DNA from: Bog-473 sp035552095
GTDB lineage: Bacteria; Actinomycetota; Acidimicrobiia; Acidimicrobiales; RAAP-2
NCBI GenBank assembly: GCA_035552095.1
Contig: DASZMA010000202.1
Span: 1 to 12,459 of the forward strand
Length of the DNA stretch: 12,459 bases
Direction: 5' to 3'
Of this stretch, positions 1-7,040 are shown piece after piece. The number at the start of each line of letters is the position of its first letter. The stretch's first letter is position 1. The notes under the pieces were generated by a model. It had not been told where the DNA came from and did no database searches. It worked only from the letters and a program-made list of their open reading frames with translations. Made by a program: the position numbers and the translations under genes.

Positions 1-1404
1 CTGACCTTCACGGCGCAGAAACAGGTGGAGCCGACCGAGGTCGAACTCTCGCGCCACGTTTCGCCCAACGTCTACATCATCATCACCAACGCGGCGGGCC
101 AGGTGGTACTGCGCCGCCCCTCGGGGTCGCCGACCCGACCCGACCCGTCCCCCATCCTCACCAGCAGCATCCCGGTCCAGCAGGTGCCCAACGTGCACCA
201 GCACTTCGGCCGCTACGGCGGCACCTTCCGACCCGACCCCGACGCCTTCGTGGTCGCTGCCCGGAGCGATCCCGACGGCCGCTACCGGGTGGTGGCGGTG
301 ACGGTGCCCCAGGGTCGCATGGTCACCGCACTCTCCTTGAACCCGACCGACGACACCCTGGCCTCGCTGCGCCGCATTGAGCTGATCGCCAGCCTGGCCG
401 TTGTCCTGACCATCGGCATCCTGGCCCTGTGGGTGGTGCGCCGCGGTCTGCGTCCCTTGCGCGACATGGCCGAGACGGCGGACGCCATCGCCTCGGGCGA
501 CCTGACCGCCCGGGTGCCCGAGGAAGCGGTGGGCACCGAGGTGGGTCGGCTCGGTGTAGCCCTCAACCAGATGCTGAGCCAGATTGAGAGCGCCTTCGAC
601 GAGAAGTCGGCCACCGAGGAACGGCTGCGCCAGTTCGTGGCCGATGCCTCCCACGAGCTGCGCACCCCGCTGACCTCCATCCGGGGCTACGCCGAGCTGC
701 TGCGCCGGGGCGGGTTCTCCGACGAGGCCGGCACCCGCAAGGCCCTGCAGCGGGTGGAGGAGGAGGCCACCCGCATGGGCGGCCTGATCGAGGACCTCCT
801 CCTGTTGGCCGAGCTGGACCAGGGCCGGCCCCTGCGTACCGAGCCGGTCGACCTACGCCGCATCTCGGCCGATGCCGTCGGCGACTCCAGCGCGGTCAAC
901 CAGCAGCATGAGCTCAGCCTGGCACCCGGCGGCGCGGTGATGGTGCTGGGGGATTCCGAACGCCTGGCCCAGGTGGCCCTCAACCTGGTGCGCAACGCGC
1001 TGGCCCACACGCCGGCTGGCACCACGGTCCGGGTGTCTACCGGGATCGAGGGCTCCATGGGCACCATCGCGGTCACCGACAACGGCCCCGGCCTGGCCCC
1101 CGAGCACGCCGCCCGGGTCTTCGACCGTTTCTACTGTGGTGACCCGGCTCGCACCGGGAAGGGCACCGGACTCGGCCTGGCCATTGTGCGGGCCATCGCC
1201 GAAGCGCTGGGCGGCAAGGCCGAGGTGTGGTCGCCCCCCGGGGCCGGCTTCACGGTCAAGGTCAGCCTGCCGCTGGCGCCGTCGCAGCTGCCTTCGTCTG
1301 GGTCGGCGGGGGTGGCATCGGGGTCGTCGACCGCGTCGGTCAAGGTGGCGAAGTCGGGGGAGTCGGGGGCTTCGGCGCCGTCCCGCTCACCGCAGGTGCG
1401 CTGA
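1..1404 (+). CDS. Sensor histidine kinase, 5'-truncated by the window edge
   Basis: Membrane sensor kinase of a two-component system; it autophosphorylates on histidine and passes the phosphate to a response regulator not in the window. The frame is open from base 1, so the true start, and presumably the first membrane helix and cognate regulator, lie upstream. Numbering from the GTG at 25: residues 1-115 are an extracytoplasmic sensor region, about 118-138 a transmembrane helix, 139-190 a HAMP linker, and 200-265 the HisKA dimerisation domain with the H-box SHELRTPL (phospho-acceptor His210). The HATPase domain has an N-box (QVALNLVRNALAH, 316-328), a G1 box (DNGPGLAP) and a G2 box (GKGTGLGLAIV). 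The last ~40 residues are a Ser/Gly/Ala-rich tail outside the catalytic core. The stop lies inside the convergent menF gene (18 bp overlap). Family is certain; the signal sensed is unknown. Confidence 0.95.
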   Translation: MTFTAQKQVEPTEVELSRHVSPNVYIIITNAAGQVVLRRPSGSPTRPDPSPILTSSIPVQQVPNVHQHFGRYGGTFRPDPDAFVVAARSDPDGRYRVVAVTVPQGRMVTALSLNPTDDTLASLRRIELIASLAVVLTIGILALWVVRRGLRPLRDMAETADAIASGDLTARVPEEAVGTEVGRLGVALNQMLSQIESAFDEKSATEERLRQFVADASHELRTPLTSIRGYAELLRRGGFSDEAGTRKALQRVEEEATRMGGLIEDLLLLAELDQGRPLRTEPVDLRRISADAVGDSSAVNQQHELSLAPGGAVMVLGDSERLAQVALNLVRNALAHTPAGTTVRVSTGIEGSMGTIAVTDNGPGLAPEHAARVFDRFYCGDPARTGKGTGLGLAIVRAIAEALGGKAEVWSPPGAGFTVKVSLPLAPSQLPSSGSAGVASGSSTASVKVAKSGESGASAPSRSPQVR

Positions 1405-2706
1405 GCCTCCGGGGACCAGCGAGTCCAGCACGGTCGCCAGCTTCACGTCGGTCTCGGCCATTTCGGCGTTGGGATCGGAGCCGGCCACCACACCGGCGCC
1501 GGCGTGCAGGGTGACCGTGGTGCCGTCGCTGTGCAGGCAGGCGCTGCGGATGCCGATCATCCATTCGCCGTCGCCCGTGGCGTCCACCCATCCCACCGGG
1601 CCGGCCCAGTAGTCGCGGGGGCCGGGCTCGCTGGCGGCAATGGTGGCCAGCGCCAGATCGCGCGGCACCCCGCCCACGGCCGGGGTCGGGTGGACCCGCG
1701 CCAGCAGGTCGAGCACCGAGACGGGGTTGCTGAGCTGTCCCTCAATGCGGGTGCCCAGGTGGGCCACCGATCGGAAGGCCACCAGCGACGGGCCGTCGGG
1801 CACGGTGAGGCTGTCGCAGAACGGGCGCAGCACCGACGTGATGTCGTCGACCACGTAGCGGTGCTCGGCCTGGTCCTTGCCCGAGGCCGCCAGCCGCCCC
1901 TGGGCGTCGGCGTCGGCGCGGGCCGTGTCGCCCCGGGCCACCGTGCCGGCCAGCGGGTGGCAGGAGATGCGCCGGCCATGCCGGGCCAGCAGGAGTTCGG
2001 GGGTGGCGCCGAAGAAGGTACCGTCGGGCACGGGCAGGGAGAAGATGGTGCAGTTGGGCTCGTGCGCCCGCATGCGGCGCAGGACAGTCGAGAGCGGCAA
2101 CGGCCCGCTCAGGGTGGCGGTGACGGGGCGCGAGAGCACGACCTTGCCCAGTTGGGCGCCGGGCTCGTTCATGGTGGCCACCGCCCGGGCCACCATGGCG
2201 CGGTAGCCGGCGCTGGTCAGCGGGGTGGTGAGATCGGTGACGTCGACATCGGCCGGTGGATGCCCGTTGGTCGCCGTGCCGTACTGCCAGATGACCGAGT
2301 CGAAGAGCTCGCCGGTGTCGGGCAAGGGCAGGTCGGCCGGCCCCACCGCGGTGGCCCAGCGGTGCGTCTCACCGTCGGCGTCCCGGGCGATGCCCATGGA
2401 GAACCGGGGCACAATGAGGTGACCGCTGAGCGCGGCGTCGAAGGGCAGCGCTCCCAGGGCCACCACCCCGGTACCGGTGCGCTGCACGGCGTCGTCGCAG
2501 GGGATGGCTGCCAGCACCGCCGCTGCCTCGGCTGCCTCGACCAGGACGGCGGTGCCCCAGCCGACCAGGGTGAGCCCGGGCCGGTCGAAGAGCACGGTGG
2601 GGCTGCCGTCGAACTGCAGCGCGTCGGGCCCGTACTCCAGCGGCACCGTCCGGGCGTGCAGCTCGGGGCGGCCCGGGTTGGCGCTGGTGCTGGCGCTCAC
2701 GCTCAT
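1387..2706 (-). CDS. menF: Isochorismate synthase (menaquinone pathway)
   Basis: Converts chorismate to isochorismate in the cytosol, the committed step of menaquinone synthesis. The 439-aa protein has the chorismate-binding fold in its C-terminal two thirds: GAQLGKVVLSR (Lys188, equivalent to the general-base lysine of E. coli MenF), GATPELLL (Glu237, the likely acid), HPLAGTVARG (250-259), KDQAEH (Glu281, Mg-site region), HPTPAVGG (339-346), RDYWAGPVGW and GAGVVAGSDP with downstream acidic residues for Mg. Length fits isochorismate synthases. Its ATG overlaps the upstream menG stop (ATGA, 2703-2706), indicating translational coupling. Adjacency to menG favours a menaquinone rather than a siderophore or salicylate role. 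The related enzymes anthranilate, aminodeoxychorismate and salicylate synthase are less likely, because no partner gene is present and the lysine base typical of isochorismate formation is. Confidence 0.9.
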   Translation of the reverse strand: MSVSASTSANPGRPELHARTVPLEYGPDALQFDGSPTVLFDRPGLTLVGWGTAVLVEAAEAAAVLAAIPCDDAVQRTGTGVVALGALPFDAALSGHLIVPRFSMGIARDADGETHRWATAVGPADLPLPDTGELFDSVIWQYGTATNGHPPADVDVTDLTTPLTSAGYRAMVARAVATMNEPGAQLGKVVLSRPVTATLSGPLPLSTVLRRMRAHEPNCTIFSLPVPDGTFFGATPELLLARHGRRISCHPLAGTVARGDTARADADAQGRLAASGKDQAEHRYVVDDITSVLRPFCDSLTVPDGPSLVAFRSVAHLGTRIEGQLSNPVSVLDLLARVHPTPAVGGVPRDLALATIAASEPGPRDYWAGPVGWVDATGDGEWMIGIRSACLHSDGTTVTLHAGAGVVAGSDPNAEMAETDVKLATVLDSLVPGGSAHLR

Positions 2707-3416
2707 GGGGCGGGCGTCCCCACCCGGGTGGCGAAGAGAAGCTGGCTCAGCCCGCCAGCCAGGGGGCGGATCCCCACCGCCGAGTAGCCCGCCTCGCCGA
2801 GCATGCGCCGCAGCACCGGGGCCGGAGGCAGGTAGGCCACCGAGCGGGGCAGGTAGCTATAGGCCTCGCGGTCCGACAGCAGGCCGCCCAGGACGGGAAC
2901 GGCCTTGTCGAACCAGAGCGAGTAGCCCCGGCGCAGCAGGGGAGAGGTGGGGGCATCCACCTCGAGCACGGCCAGGCGGCCGCCCGGACGGAGCACCCGG
3001 GCCGTCTCGGCCAACGCCTCGGCCAGATCGGTGAAGTTGCGCAGGGCGTAGCCGCAGACGAGTCCGTCGAAGGCGCCGTCGGGGAAAGGGAGGGTGGCGC
3101 AGTTGGCGTGCACCAGCGGCACGCCGGTGCGGTTGGCCGCCAGCATGCCCCAACTCAGGTCCGCCCCGATGACCCGATGGCCCCGCCGCTGGGCGATGCG
3201 GGTCAGGTCACCGGTGCCGCAGGCCAGGTCGAGCAGGAGGGAGTCGGCCGGCAGGGCCAGCGCATCCACCGTGGCCCGCCGCCAGGACTGGTCCAGCCCG
3301 AACGTCATGAGGCGGTTGATCAGGTCGTAGCGCGGGGCGATGGCGTCGAACATGGAGCGGACGCGGGCCGTCTTCTCCTCGCCCACCGGGAGCGGTGTCT
3401 GCGCTGTCGGGGCCAT
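2703..3416 (-). CDS. menG: Demethylmenaquinone methyltransferase (UbiE/MenG family)
   Basis: SAM-dependent C-methyltransferase for the last step of menaquinone synthesis, demethylmenaquinone to menaquinone, at the inner face of the membrane. The 237-aa length is normal. Family signatures: FDAIAPRYDLINRLMTFGLD (23-42), SAM motif I LDLACGTGD (62-70), the acidic ribose-binding region GADLS (84-88), LPFPDGAFD (109-117), the UbiE-specific GYALRNF (122-128), and VLRPGGRLAVLE (141-152). ATG start at 3416 with AGAGG a few bases upstream. It lies 14 bp downstream of the maoC-like gene and overlaps menF by 4 bp, so it is the middle gene of a minus-strand operon. An actinobacterium is expected to lack ubiquinone, so menaquinone is the likely substrate (established for the phylum, not visible here). 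Confidence 0.92.
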   Translation of the reverse strand: MAPTAQTPLPVGEEKTARVRSMFDAIAPRYDLINRLMTFGLDQSWRRATVDALALPADSLLLDLACGTGDLTRIAQRRGHRVIGADLSWGMLAANRTGVPLVHANCATLPFPDGAFDGLVCGYALRNFTDLAEALAETARVLRPGGRLAVLEVDAPTSPLLRRGYSLWFDKAVPVLGGLLSDREAYSYLPRSVAYLPPAPVLRRMLGEAGYSAVGIRPLAGGLSQLLFATRVGTPAP

Positions 3417-3430
3417 CGGCGACCTCTGCC

Positions 3431-3886
3431 TCAGCGGTAGTAGCGGTAGACCACTTGGGCCACGCAGGCCGGCTTGGGTGCGTCCTTGACTTCCATGACC
3501 AAGTCGAAGGTGACCTGCACCCCGCCCTCGACGTCGTCCACCCCGGCCACGGTGACACCCATGCGCAGCTCGGACCCGACCGGGACCGGCGAAGGGAAGC
3601 GGACCTTGTTGGCACCGTAGTTGACGCCGAACTTCATGTTGTCCACCCGGAGCACCTTGTTCAAGAGCACGGGAGCCAGGGAGAGCGTTAAGTAGCCGTG
3701 AGCAATCGCCACGCCGAAGGGGCCTTCCTTCGCCCGCTCAGGGTCAACATGGATCCACTGGTGGTCGTCGGTGGCGTCGGCGAAGATGTTCACTCGTTCC
3801 TGGGTGATCGGCTGCCACTCCGAGTAGCCGATCTGCTGTCCGGTGAGGTCGTGGAAGGCATCGACGCCGTCGACGATGGTGGTCAT
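3431..3886 (-). CDS. MaoC-like (R)-enoyl-CoA hydratase (NodN/Rv0130-type)
   Basis: Single hot-dog-fold hydratase of 151 aa, predicted to add water to trans-2-enoyl-CoA thioesters to give (R)-3-hydroxyacyl-CoA. The MaoC hydratase motif is at FADATDDHQWIHVDP, with the catalytic pair Asp41 and His46 (D-x4-H), followed by the conserved AHGYLTLSL (62-70). The arrangement resembles mycobacterial Rv0130 (HtdZ) and NodN-like proteins. ATG start at 3886 is supported by AAGGAG (3893-3898 on the complement). It is the first gene of the operon with menG and menF. Its link to menaquinone is not obvious; one possibility is shared acyl or membrane metabolism, but this is inference. Family confidence is high; the acyl chain length acted on cannot be read from sequence. 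Confidence 0.88.
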   Translation of the reverse strand: MTTIVDGVDAFHDLTGQQIGYSEWQPITQERVNIFADATDDHQWIHVDPERAKEGPFGVAIAHGYLTLSLAPVLLNKVLRVDNMKFGVNYGANKVRFPSPVPVGSELRMGVTVAGVDDVEGGVQVTFDLVMEVKDAPKPACVAQVVYRYYR

Positions 3887-3892
3887 GATCCG

Positions 3893-3898
3893 CTCCTT
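3893..3898 (-). promoter_or_regulatory. Shine-Dalgarno site for the maoC-like gene
   Basis: On the complement this reads AAGGAG, 6 nt before the ATG at 3886. It is one of the clearest ribosome-binding sites in the window and fixes the operon's first start codon. Confidence 0.75.
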
Positions 3899-3906
3899 GC
3901 TGGTCC

Positions 3907-3933
3907 AGGGTGCTACGTAGGCCTTGGCACCCT
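3907..3933. promoter_or_regulatory. Inverted repeat AGGGTGC-N13-GCACCCT in a divergent promoter region
   Basis: A perfect 7-bp inverted repeat (3907-3913 and 3927-3933) separated by 13 bp, with the small palindrome TACGTA (3914-3919) inside. It sits in the 82-bp gap between the divergent maoC-menG-menF operon and the VIT-family gene, about 20 bp upstream of the maoC start, where a repressor dimer site would be expected. No trans-acting factor can be named, and chance in GC-rich DNA is possible. Confidence 0.4.
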
Positions 3934-3968
3934 ACCGGCCCTGGCCCACTCACTACGCTGAGCGTCCA

Positions 3969-4703
3969 ATGCCTCCGACGGAAGACCATCCCGATCGCTT
4001 CGTGATGCCAGCGCCGCACCATCACCGGGACATCCGGGGTGGCGGGGCGAGGGCGGCCATATTCGGCGTGAGCGACGGACTGGTGACCAACGTCTCCCTG
4101 GTCCTGGGCATCGCCGGGGCCAGTCCCGGTGGGGGCGTCGTCCGACTGGCCGGTATCGCCGGCCTGGTGGCCGGCTCATTCTCCATGGCGGCGGGGGAGT
4201 ATCTCTCCATGGCCGCCCAGCGCGAGCTCATGGAGCGCGAGCTTGAGGTGGAGCGCAAGGCCCTCAGCCGCAGCCCGCTCGGTGAGGCCAACGAGCTGCG
4301 CGGCATGTACGAGCGCCGGGGCATCGATCCCGCGGTGGCCCAGGACATGGTGGAGCAGGTCCACCTCGACCCCGATCTGGCGCTGGAGACCCACGCCCGT
4401 GAGGAGCTGGGCATCAACCCCCAGCAGCTCGGCTCACCCGTTCAGGCCGCCCTCGCTTCCTTCTTCACCTTCGCATTGGGCGCCTTCATCCCTCTATTGC
4501 CCTGGCTCTACAGCAAGGGCACACCGGCCATCATCGCCTCGGTTGTGCTCGGGGTGGTGGCCTCGCTCATGGTGGGCATTGTGCTGGCCGCGTTCACCGA
4601 GCGGCCCGTCATCCGTTCCGCCCTGCGCCAACTCACGTTCACTGTCCTGGCCGCGGCCGTCACCTACGGCGTCGGGCGGGCCATCGGGACCGGGGTGGGC
4701 TGA
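3969..4703 (+). CDS. VIT1/CCC1-family metal (Fe2+/Mn2+) transporter
   Basis: Integral membrane protein of the vacuolar iron transporter family, predicted to move Fe2+ or Mn2+ out of the cytosol. I chose the ATG at 3969 (244 aa) over a TTG at 3924, since the extra 15 residues are not family-like. Numbered from 3969: TM1 (29-50) contains GVSDGLVTN with the conserved Asp36; TM2 (58-82) contains GSFSMAAGEYLSM, with the Met/Glu residues of the transport path; a charged cytosolic segment (about 83-155, many Glu, including ERELEVERKAL) matches the metal-binding domain; TM3-TM5 lie at about 157-180, 185-208 and 221-241. The N-terminus carries HHH (17-19). No clear Shine-Dalgarno precedes the ATG. Divergent from the menaquinone operon and convergent with the VOC gene. 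Metal specificity is not determinable. Confidence 0.88.
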   Translation: MPPTEDHPDRFVMPAPHHHRDIRGGGARAAIFGVSDGLVTNVSLVLGIAGASPGGGVVRLAGIAGLVAGSFSMAAGEYLSMAAQRELMERELEVERKALSRSPLGEANELRGMYERRGIDPAVAQDMVEQVHLDPDLALETHAREELGINPQQLGSPVQAALASFFTFALGAFIPLLPWLYSKGTPAIIASVVLGVVASLMVGIVLAAFTERPVIRSALRQLTFTVLAAAVTYGVGRAIGTGVG

Positions 4704-4714
4704 AGGGAAGAAGA

Positions 4715-4739
4715 GCTGACCACTATGGGAGTTGTCAGC
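4715..4739. terminator. Hairpin between convergent VIT and VOC genes
   Basis: GCTGAC (4715-4720) pairs with GTCAGC (4734-4739), and after one mismatch ACT (4722-4724) pairs with AGT (4730-4732), leaving the loop ATGGG. It fills most of the 46-bp gap between two convergent stop codons, so it may serve transcription from both sides. There is no T-tract on either side, so intrinsic termination is probable but not certain. Confidence 0.55.
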
Positions 4740-4749
4740 GCAGGGTGAT

Positions 4750-5166
4750 TCAGGTGCCCGACGCCTCGTGGAAAAACGGGGTGTAGCAGACGGCGACGAG
4801 CAACCCCTCCGGGCTCAATAGCCGGGCTGTGGTCTGCCCCCAAGGCTCGGTCCGAGCCTCATGGATCAGCTGATACCCCTTCGTAGTGAGCTCGGCGGCA
4901 GCAGCGGCGACGTCTGGGACTTCGAACTCGATGCTGGCTTGAGGGACCGGCACATCGTCGGGCCACTCGGTGGAGCCGAAACAGGCGGTGGCCGCTTCGG
5001 ACAGGGGCCACAAGCCGAAGTGCTTCGTCCCTTCGAGCTTGTGGGTGAACACATAGTCACCCCCCTCGCCTTCAAACGCCAAGCCCAAGGCATCCCGGTA
5101 AAAGGATCGAGATGCGTCGGCATCGGGCACGATCGGAGCAATACTGGTTACAAATTGGACATCCAT
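4750..5166 (-). CDS. VOC-family (glyoxalase/bleomycin resistance-like) protein
   Basis: Small cytosolic protein of 138 aa with the vicinal oxygen chelate fold: two beta-alpha-beta-beta-beta units. The first module reads IAPIVPDADASRSFYRDALGL; the second has ASIEFEVPDVAAAAAELTTK and then LLSPEGLLVAVCYTP near the end. Members include glyoxalases, dioxygenases and antibiotic-binding proteins; the substrate cannot be assigned here. I start it at the ATG at 5166 because GGAGG lies 8 nt upstream, rejecting an in-frame ATG at 5226 that adds 20 non-family residues and has no such site. Same strand as the lysR gene and 86 bp downstream of it, so it may be co-transcribed or separately promoted. Confidence 0.8.
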   Translation of the reverse strand: MDVQFVTSIAPIVPDADASRSFYRDALGLAFEGEGGDYVFTHKLEGTKHFGLWPLSEAATACFGSTEWPDDVPVPQASIEFEVPDVAAAAAELTTKGYQLIHEARTEPWGQTTARLLSPEGLLVAVCYTPFFHEASGT

Positions 5167-5174
5167 GGTCGGTA

Positions 5175-5179
5175 CCTCC
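5175..5179 (-). promoter_or_regulatory. Shine-Dalgarno site deciding the VOC gene start
   Basis: On the complement this reads GGAGG, 8 nt before the ATG at 5166. It supports the internal start over the longer reading from 5226. Confidence 0.7.
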
Positions 5180-5252
5180 GTCAGGACGCTTCGGGTCGTA
5201 CTCCTCGAGAGCGTCATTGGGAACATGCGCGATCCCTGGCCACTGGTTGTTC

Positions 5253-6182
5253 TTACCCGGTTTCCTCGGTTGAGAACGCTCTTAGCCGATCAGACCAGGT
5301 GGCCGCTCCGAAGCGCTCGAGCAGTTCGGACGTGGCAATGGAGACAAATTCGCCGATGAGCGGATTGTGTCGAGTGCTGTCCCAGGCCAAGCTGACGTGG
5401 TTAGGCCCGATGTCCCCAATGCCGATGTGAGTCACATCAGGCCGCGTATAGAAGGTGGCGGTCGACAGCGGCAGCACGATCACGCCGCGCCCGGCGGCCA
5501 CGTGCTCGAGCTTCTCCTCCACGGAGCGGTAATGCGGAACGACCGGGCGTCGCCCGCTCTGGCGCAGTACGGTGGCGATGTCGCGCCACTCGGGCACCGC
5601 GTCGGGGTCCTGCAGCAGGTGCTCGTCAGCCAGGTCGGTGATGCTGATCTGCTGCTTGCCCGCCAAGCGGTGATCGGCGGGCAGGACGACGACCCGGGGC
5701 TCGCTCAGCAGCGGCCGGATCTCCAGGCCACGGGGATCAACGGGCAGTCGGATGTAGCTGACGTCCACTCGGCCGTCGTGGATCACTTCGATCTGGTCGT
5801 CCCAACTCGTGCGGACGACGTCCACGGTCAGCTCGGGATGCCGGCTGGAGAGGGCCCGGACTTCTGCGGTCACGATGAGTCCGGGCATGAAGCCGACGGT
5901 AAAGGTGTCCCGGCCCCGGGCCGCGATCACCGTCCGGCGGCGAGTGGCATCCGCGTTGGCCAAGAGCGGGCGGGCATCGGCCAGGAGTTGCTCGCCGGCC
6001 GGAGTCAAGACGGTGGTGCGCCGGTCCCGCACGAAGAGGGTGACCTTCAGCTCATCCTCGAGCGCCCGGATCTGGCGGGACAGCACTGGTTGTGCGATGT
6101 AGAGCGCTTCGGCGGCCCGCCCGAAGTGCAGGTGCTCGGCCACGGCGACGAAGTAGCGCACCTTGCGCAGATCGAGATCCAT
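5253..6182 (-). CDS. LysR-type transcriptional regulator
   Basis: DNA-binding regulator of 309 aa, normal for the family. The N-terminal winged helix-turn-helix (about 1-60) includes LRKVRYFVAVAEHLHFGRAA and AQPVLSRQIRALEDELKVTLF, the typical LysR recognition-helix sequence, then RTTVLTPAGEQLL. A linker helix leads to a periplasmic-binding-protein-like effector domain (about 91-295) starting FTVGFMPGL. ATG at 6182 with AGGAGA 5 nt upstream. It is divergent from the SDR gene at 6306, the classic LysR-target arrangement, with a T-N11-A dyad in between; the VOC gene follows on its own strand. Inferred job: sense a small molecule and control the SDR gene, itself and possibly the VOC gene. The inducer is unknown. 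Confidence 0.93.
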   Translation of the reverse strand: MDLDLRKVRYFVAVAEHLHFGRAAEALYIAQPVLSRQIRALEDELKVTLFVRDRRTTVLTPAGEQLLADARPLLANADATRRRTVIAARGRDTFTVGFMPGLIVTAEVRALSSRHPELTVDVVRTSWDDQIEVIHDGRVDVSYIRLPVDPRGLEIRPLLSEPRVVVLPADHRLAGKQQISITDLADEHLLQDPDAVPEWRDIATVLRQSGRRPVVPHYRSVEEKLEHVAAGRGVIVLPLSTATFYTRPDVTHIGIGDIGPNHVSLAWDSTRHNPLIGEFVSIATSELLERFGAATWSDRLRAFSTEETG

Positions 6183-6209
6183 TGCGGTCTCCTCGCTCCC
6201 GGATTCCTG

Positions 6210-6224
6210 ATACCTCCAGGGTAT
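6210..6224. promoter_or_regulatory. Putative LysR operator, ATACC-N5-GGTAT (T-N11-A)
   Basis: A perfect 5-bp dyad around a 5-bp centre that satisfies the LysR consensus T-N11-A (T6211 to A6223). It lies 28 bp upstream of the lysR ATG and 81 bp upstream of the SDR ATG. It abuts a candidate lysR -10 (TGTAAT on the complement, 6223-6228), a geometry suited to autorepression. The assignment rests on architecture and position only. Confidence 0.6.
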
Positions 6225-6274
6225 TACAGGCGACGGAACAGGTCTTGGACGTCGCCCTGACGGGGCCTCATTGT

Positions 6275-6289
6275 TGAAGCATCACTTCA
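6275..6289. promoter_or_regulatory. Second dyad TGAAG-N5-CTTCA ahead of the SDR gene
   Basis: A perfect 5-bp inverted repeat with a 5-bp centre, the same 15-bp layout as the LysR dyad but a different sequence. It ends 5 bp before the SDR Shine-Dalgarno (AGGAGG, 6294-6299). It could be an activation subsite, an operator for another factor, or a weak leader hairpin. No confident -10 for the SDR gene was recognised nearby. Confidence 0.35.
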
Positions 6290-6305
6290 GAGCAGGAGGC
6301 GCACC

Positions 6306-7040
6306 ATGCCAAGCGACGACACCGATCTGCACGGCCAACGAATCGTGGTGCTGGGCGGCACCTCCGGCATCGGGTTGGCCACCGCCCACCTGGCGGCCGC
6401 GGCCGGCGCCGACGTCACCGTGGTGTCCAGCCGGATGGCCAGCGTGGACAAGGCGCTGGCCGAACTCCCAGCCGGGACGGCCGGCCAGGCGGTCGATCTG
6501 ACCGATGCCGCCTCAGTGCGGACGTTGTTCGGCGATCTCGGCCCAGTCGACCATCTGGTCTATACCGCCGGCGAGTCGCTGTTGGTCAGCCCGCTCGACG
6601 CCCTGGACCTTGAGGCAGCCCGGCGGTTCTTCGACCTGCGCTACTTCGGGGCGCTCAGTGCAGCCCAAGCCGCCGCGCCTCACCTGCGGGCGGGCGGTTC
6701 CATCACACTCACCACTGGCGGTGCCCTGGGTCGGCCCCGACCCGGATGGTCGATTGCCGTGAGCGTGCTCGGTGCGGTGGATGCCTTGACCCGGGCCTTG
6801 GCCGTCGAGTTGGCTCCCGTGCGGGTCAATGCGGTCTGCCCGGGCGTTGTCCGCTCGCCCCTGTGGAGCGCCATGAGCGACGACGAGCGCGACGAGTTCT
6901 ACCGGACCGTCGGGTCCGGGTTGCTGACCGGTCGAGTCGGTGAGGTCGCCGACATCGCGCGGGGCTACCTGTCGCTGATCACCCAACCGTATGCAACGGG
7001 CAGCGTCCTCACGCTCGACGGGGGTGGCGCCCTCGTGTGA
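6306..7040 (+). CDS. SDR-fold protein lacking the catalytic YxxxK motif
   Basis: Short-chain dehydrogenase/reductase-fold protein, 244 aa. The cofactor site looks intact: GGTSGIG at 17-23 (TGxxxGxG type), Asp64 in VDLTD, and YTAG (86-89) in place of NNAG. SSR at 41-43, after the second strand, is compatible with NADP(H) binding. The C-terminal half aligns with SDRs through ALTRALAVELAPVRVNAVCPG (160-180) and ends in the usual LTLDGGGALV. At the active site, SIAVSVLGAV stands where YxxxK should be: Ala151 and Leu155 replace Tyr and Lys. A known SDR subgroup with a similar degenerate motif exists (from memory). Oxidoreductase activity by the normal mechanism is therefore doubtful. Start ATG 6306 with AGGAGG 6 nt upstream. 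Divergent from lysR; the 3' end overlaps the convergent methyltransferase gene by 32 bp. Confidence 0.85.
   Translation: MPSDDTDLHGQRIVVLGGTSGIGLATAHLAAAAGADVTVVSSRMASVDKALAELPAGTAGQAVDLTDAASVRTLFGDLGPVDHLVYTAGESLLVSPLDALDLEAARRFFDLRYFGALSAAQAAAPHLRAGGSITLTTGGALGRPRPGWSIAVSVLGAVDALTRALAVELAPVRVNAVCPGVVRSPLWSAMSDDERDEFYRTVGSGLLTGRVGEVADIARGYLSLITQPYATGSVLTLDGGGALV

Noticed and set aside
1504..2787. Long open frame (427 codons) antisense to menF
   Set aside because: It has the Gly/Ala/Arg/His-rich composition of a GC-rich shadow frame, no domain motifs, and lies fully against a gene with complete isochorismate synthase motifs.
3924..3968. TTG start for the VIT-family transporter
   Set aside because: It adds 15 residues not typical of the family and lies within the divergent promoter and dyad region; the ATG at 3969 is a better start.
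5185..5215. Inverted repeat GACGCT-N19-AGCGTC upstream of the VOC gene
   Set aside because: Only 6 bp arms with a long spacer in GC-rich DNA; could be an operator but is not distinguishable from chance.
5367..6260. Long open frame antisense to lysR
   Set aside because: Composition is shadow-like (many Gly, His, Gln, Asp) with no family motifs, while the opposite strand encodes a clear LysR protein.
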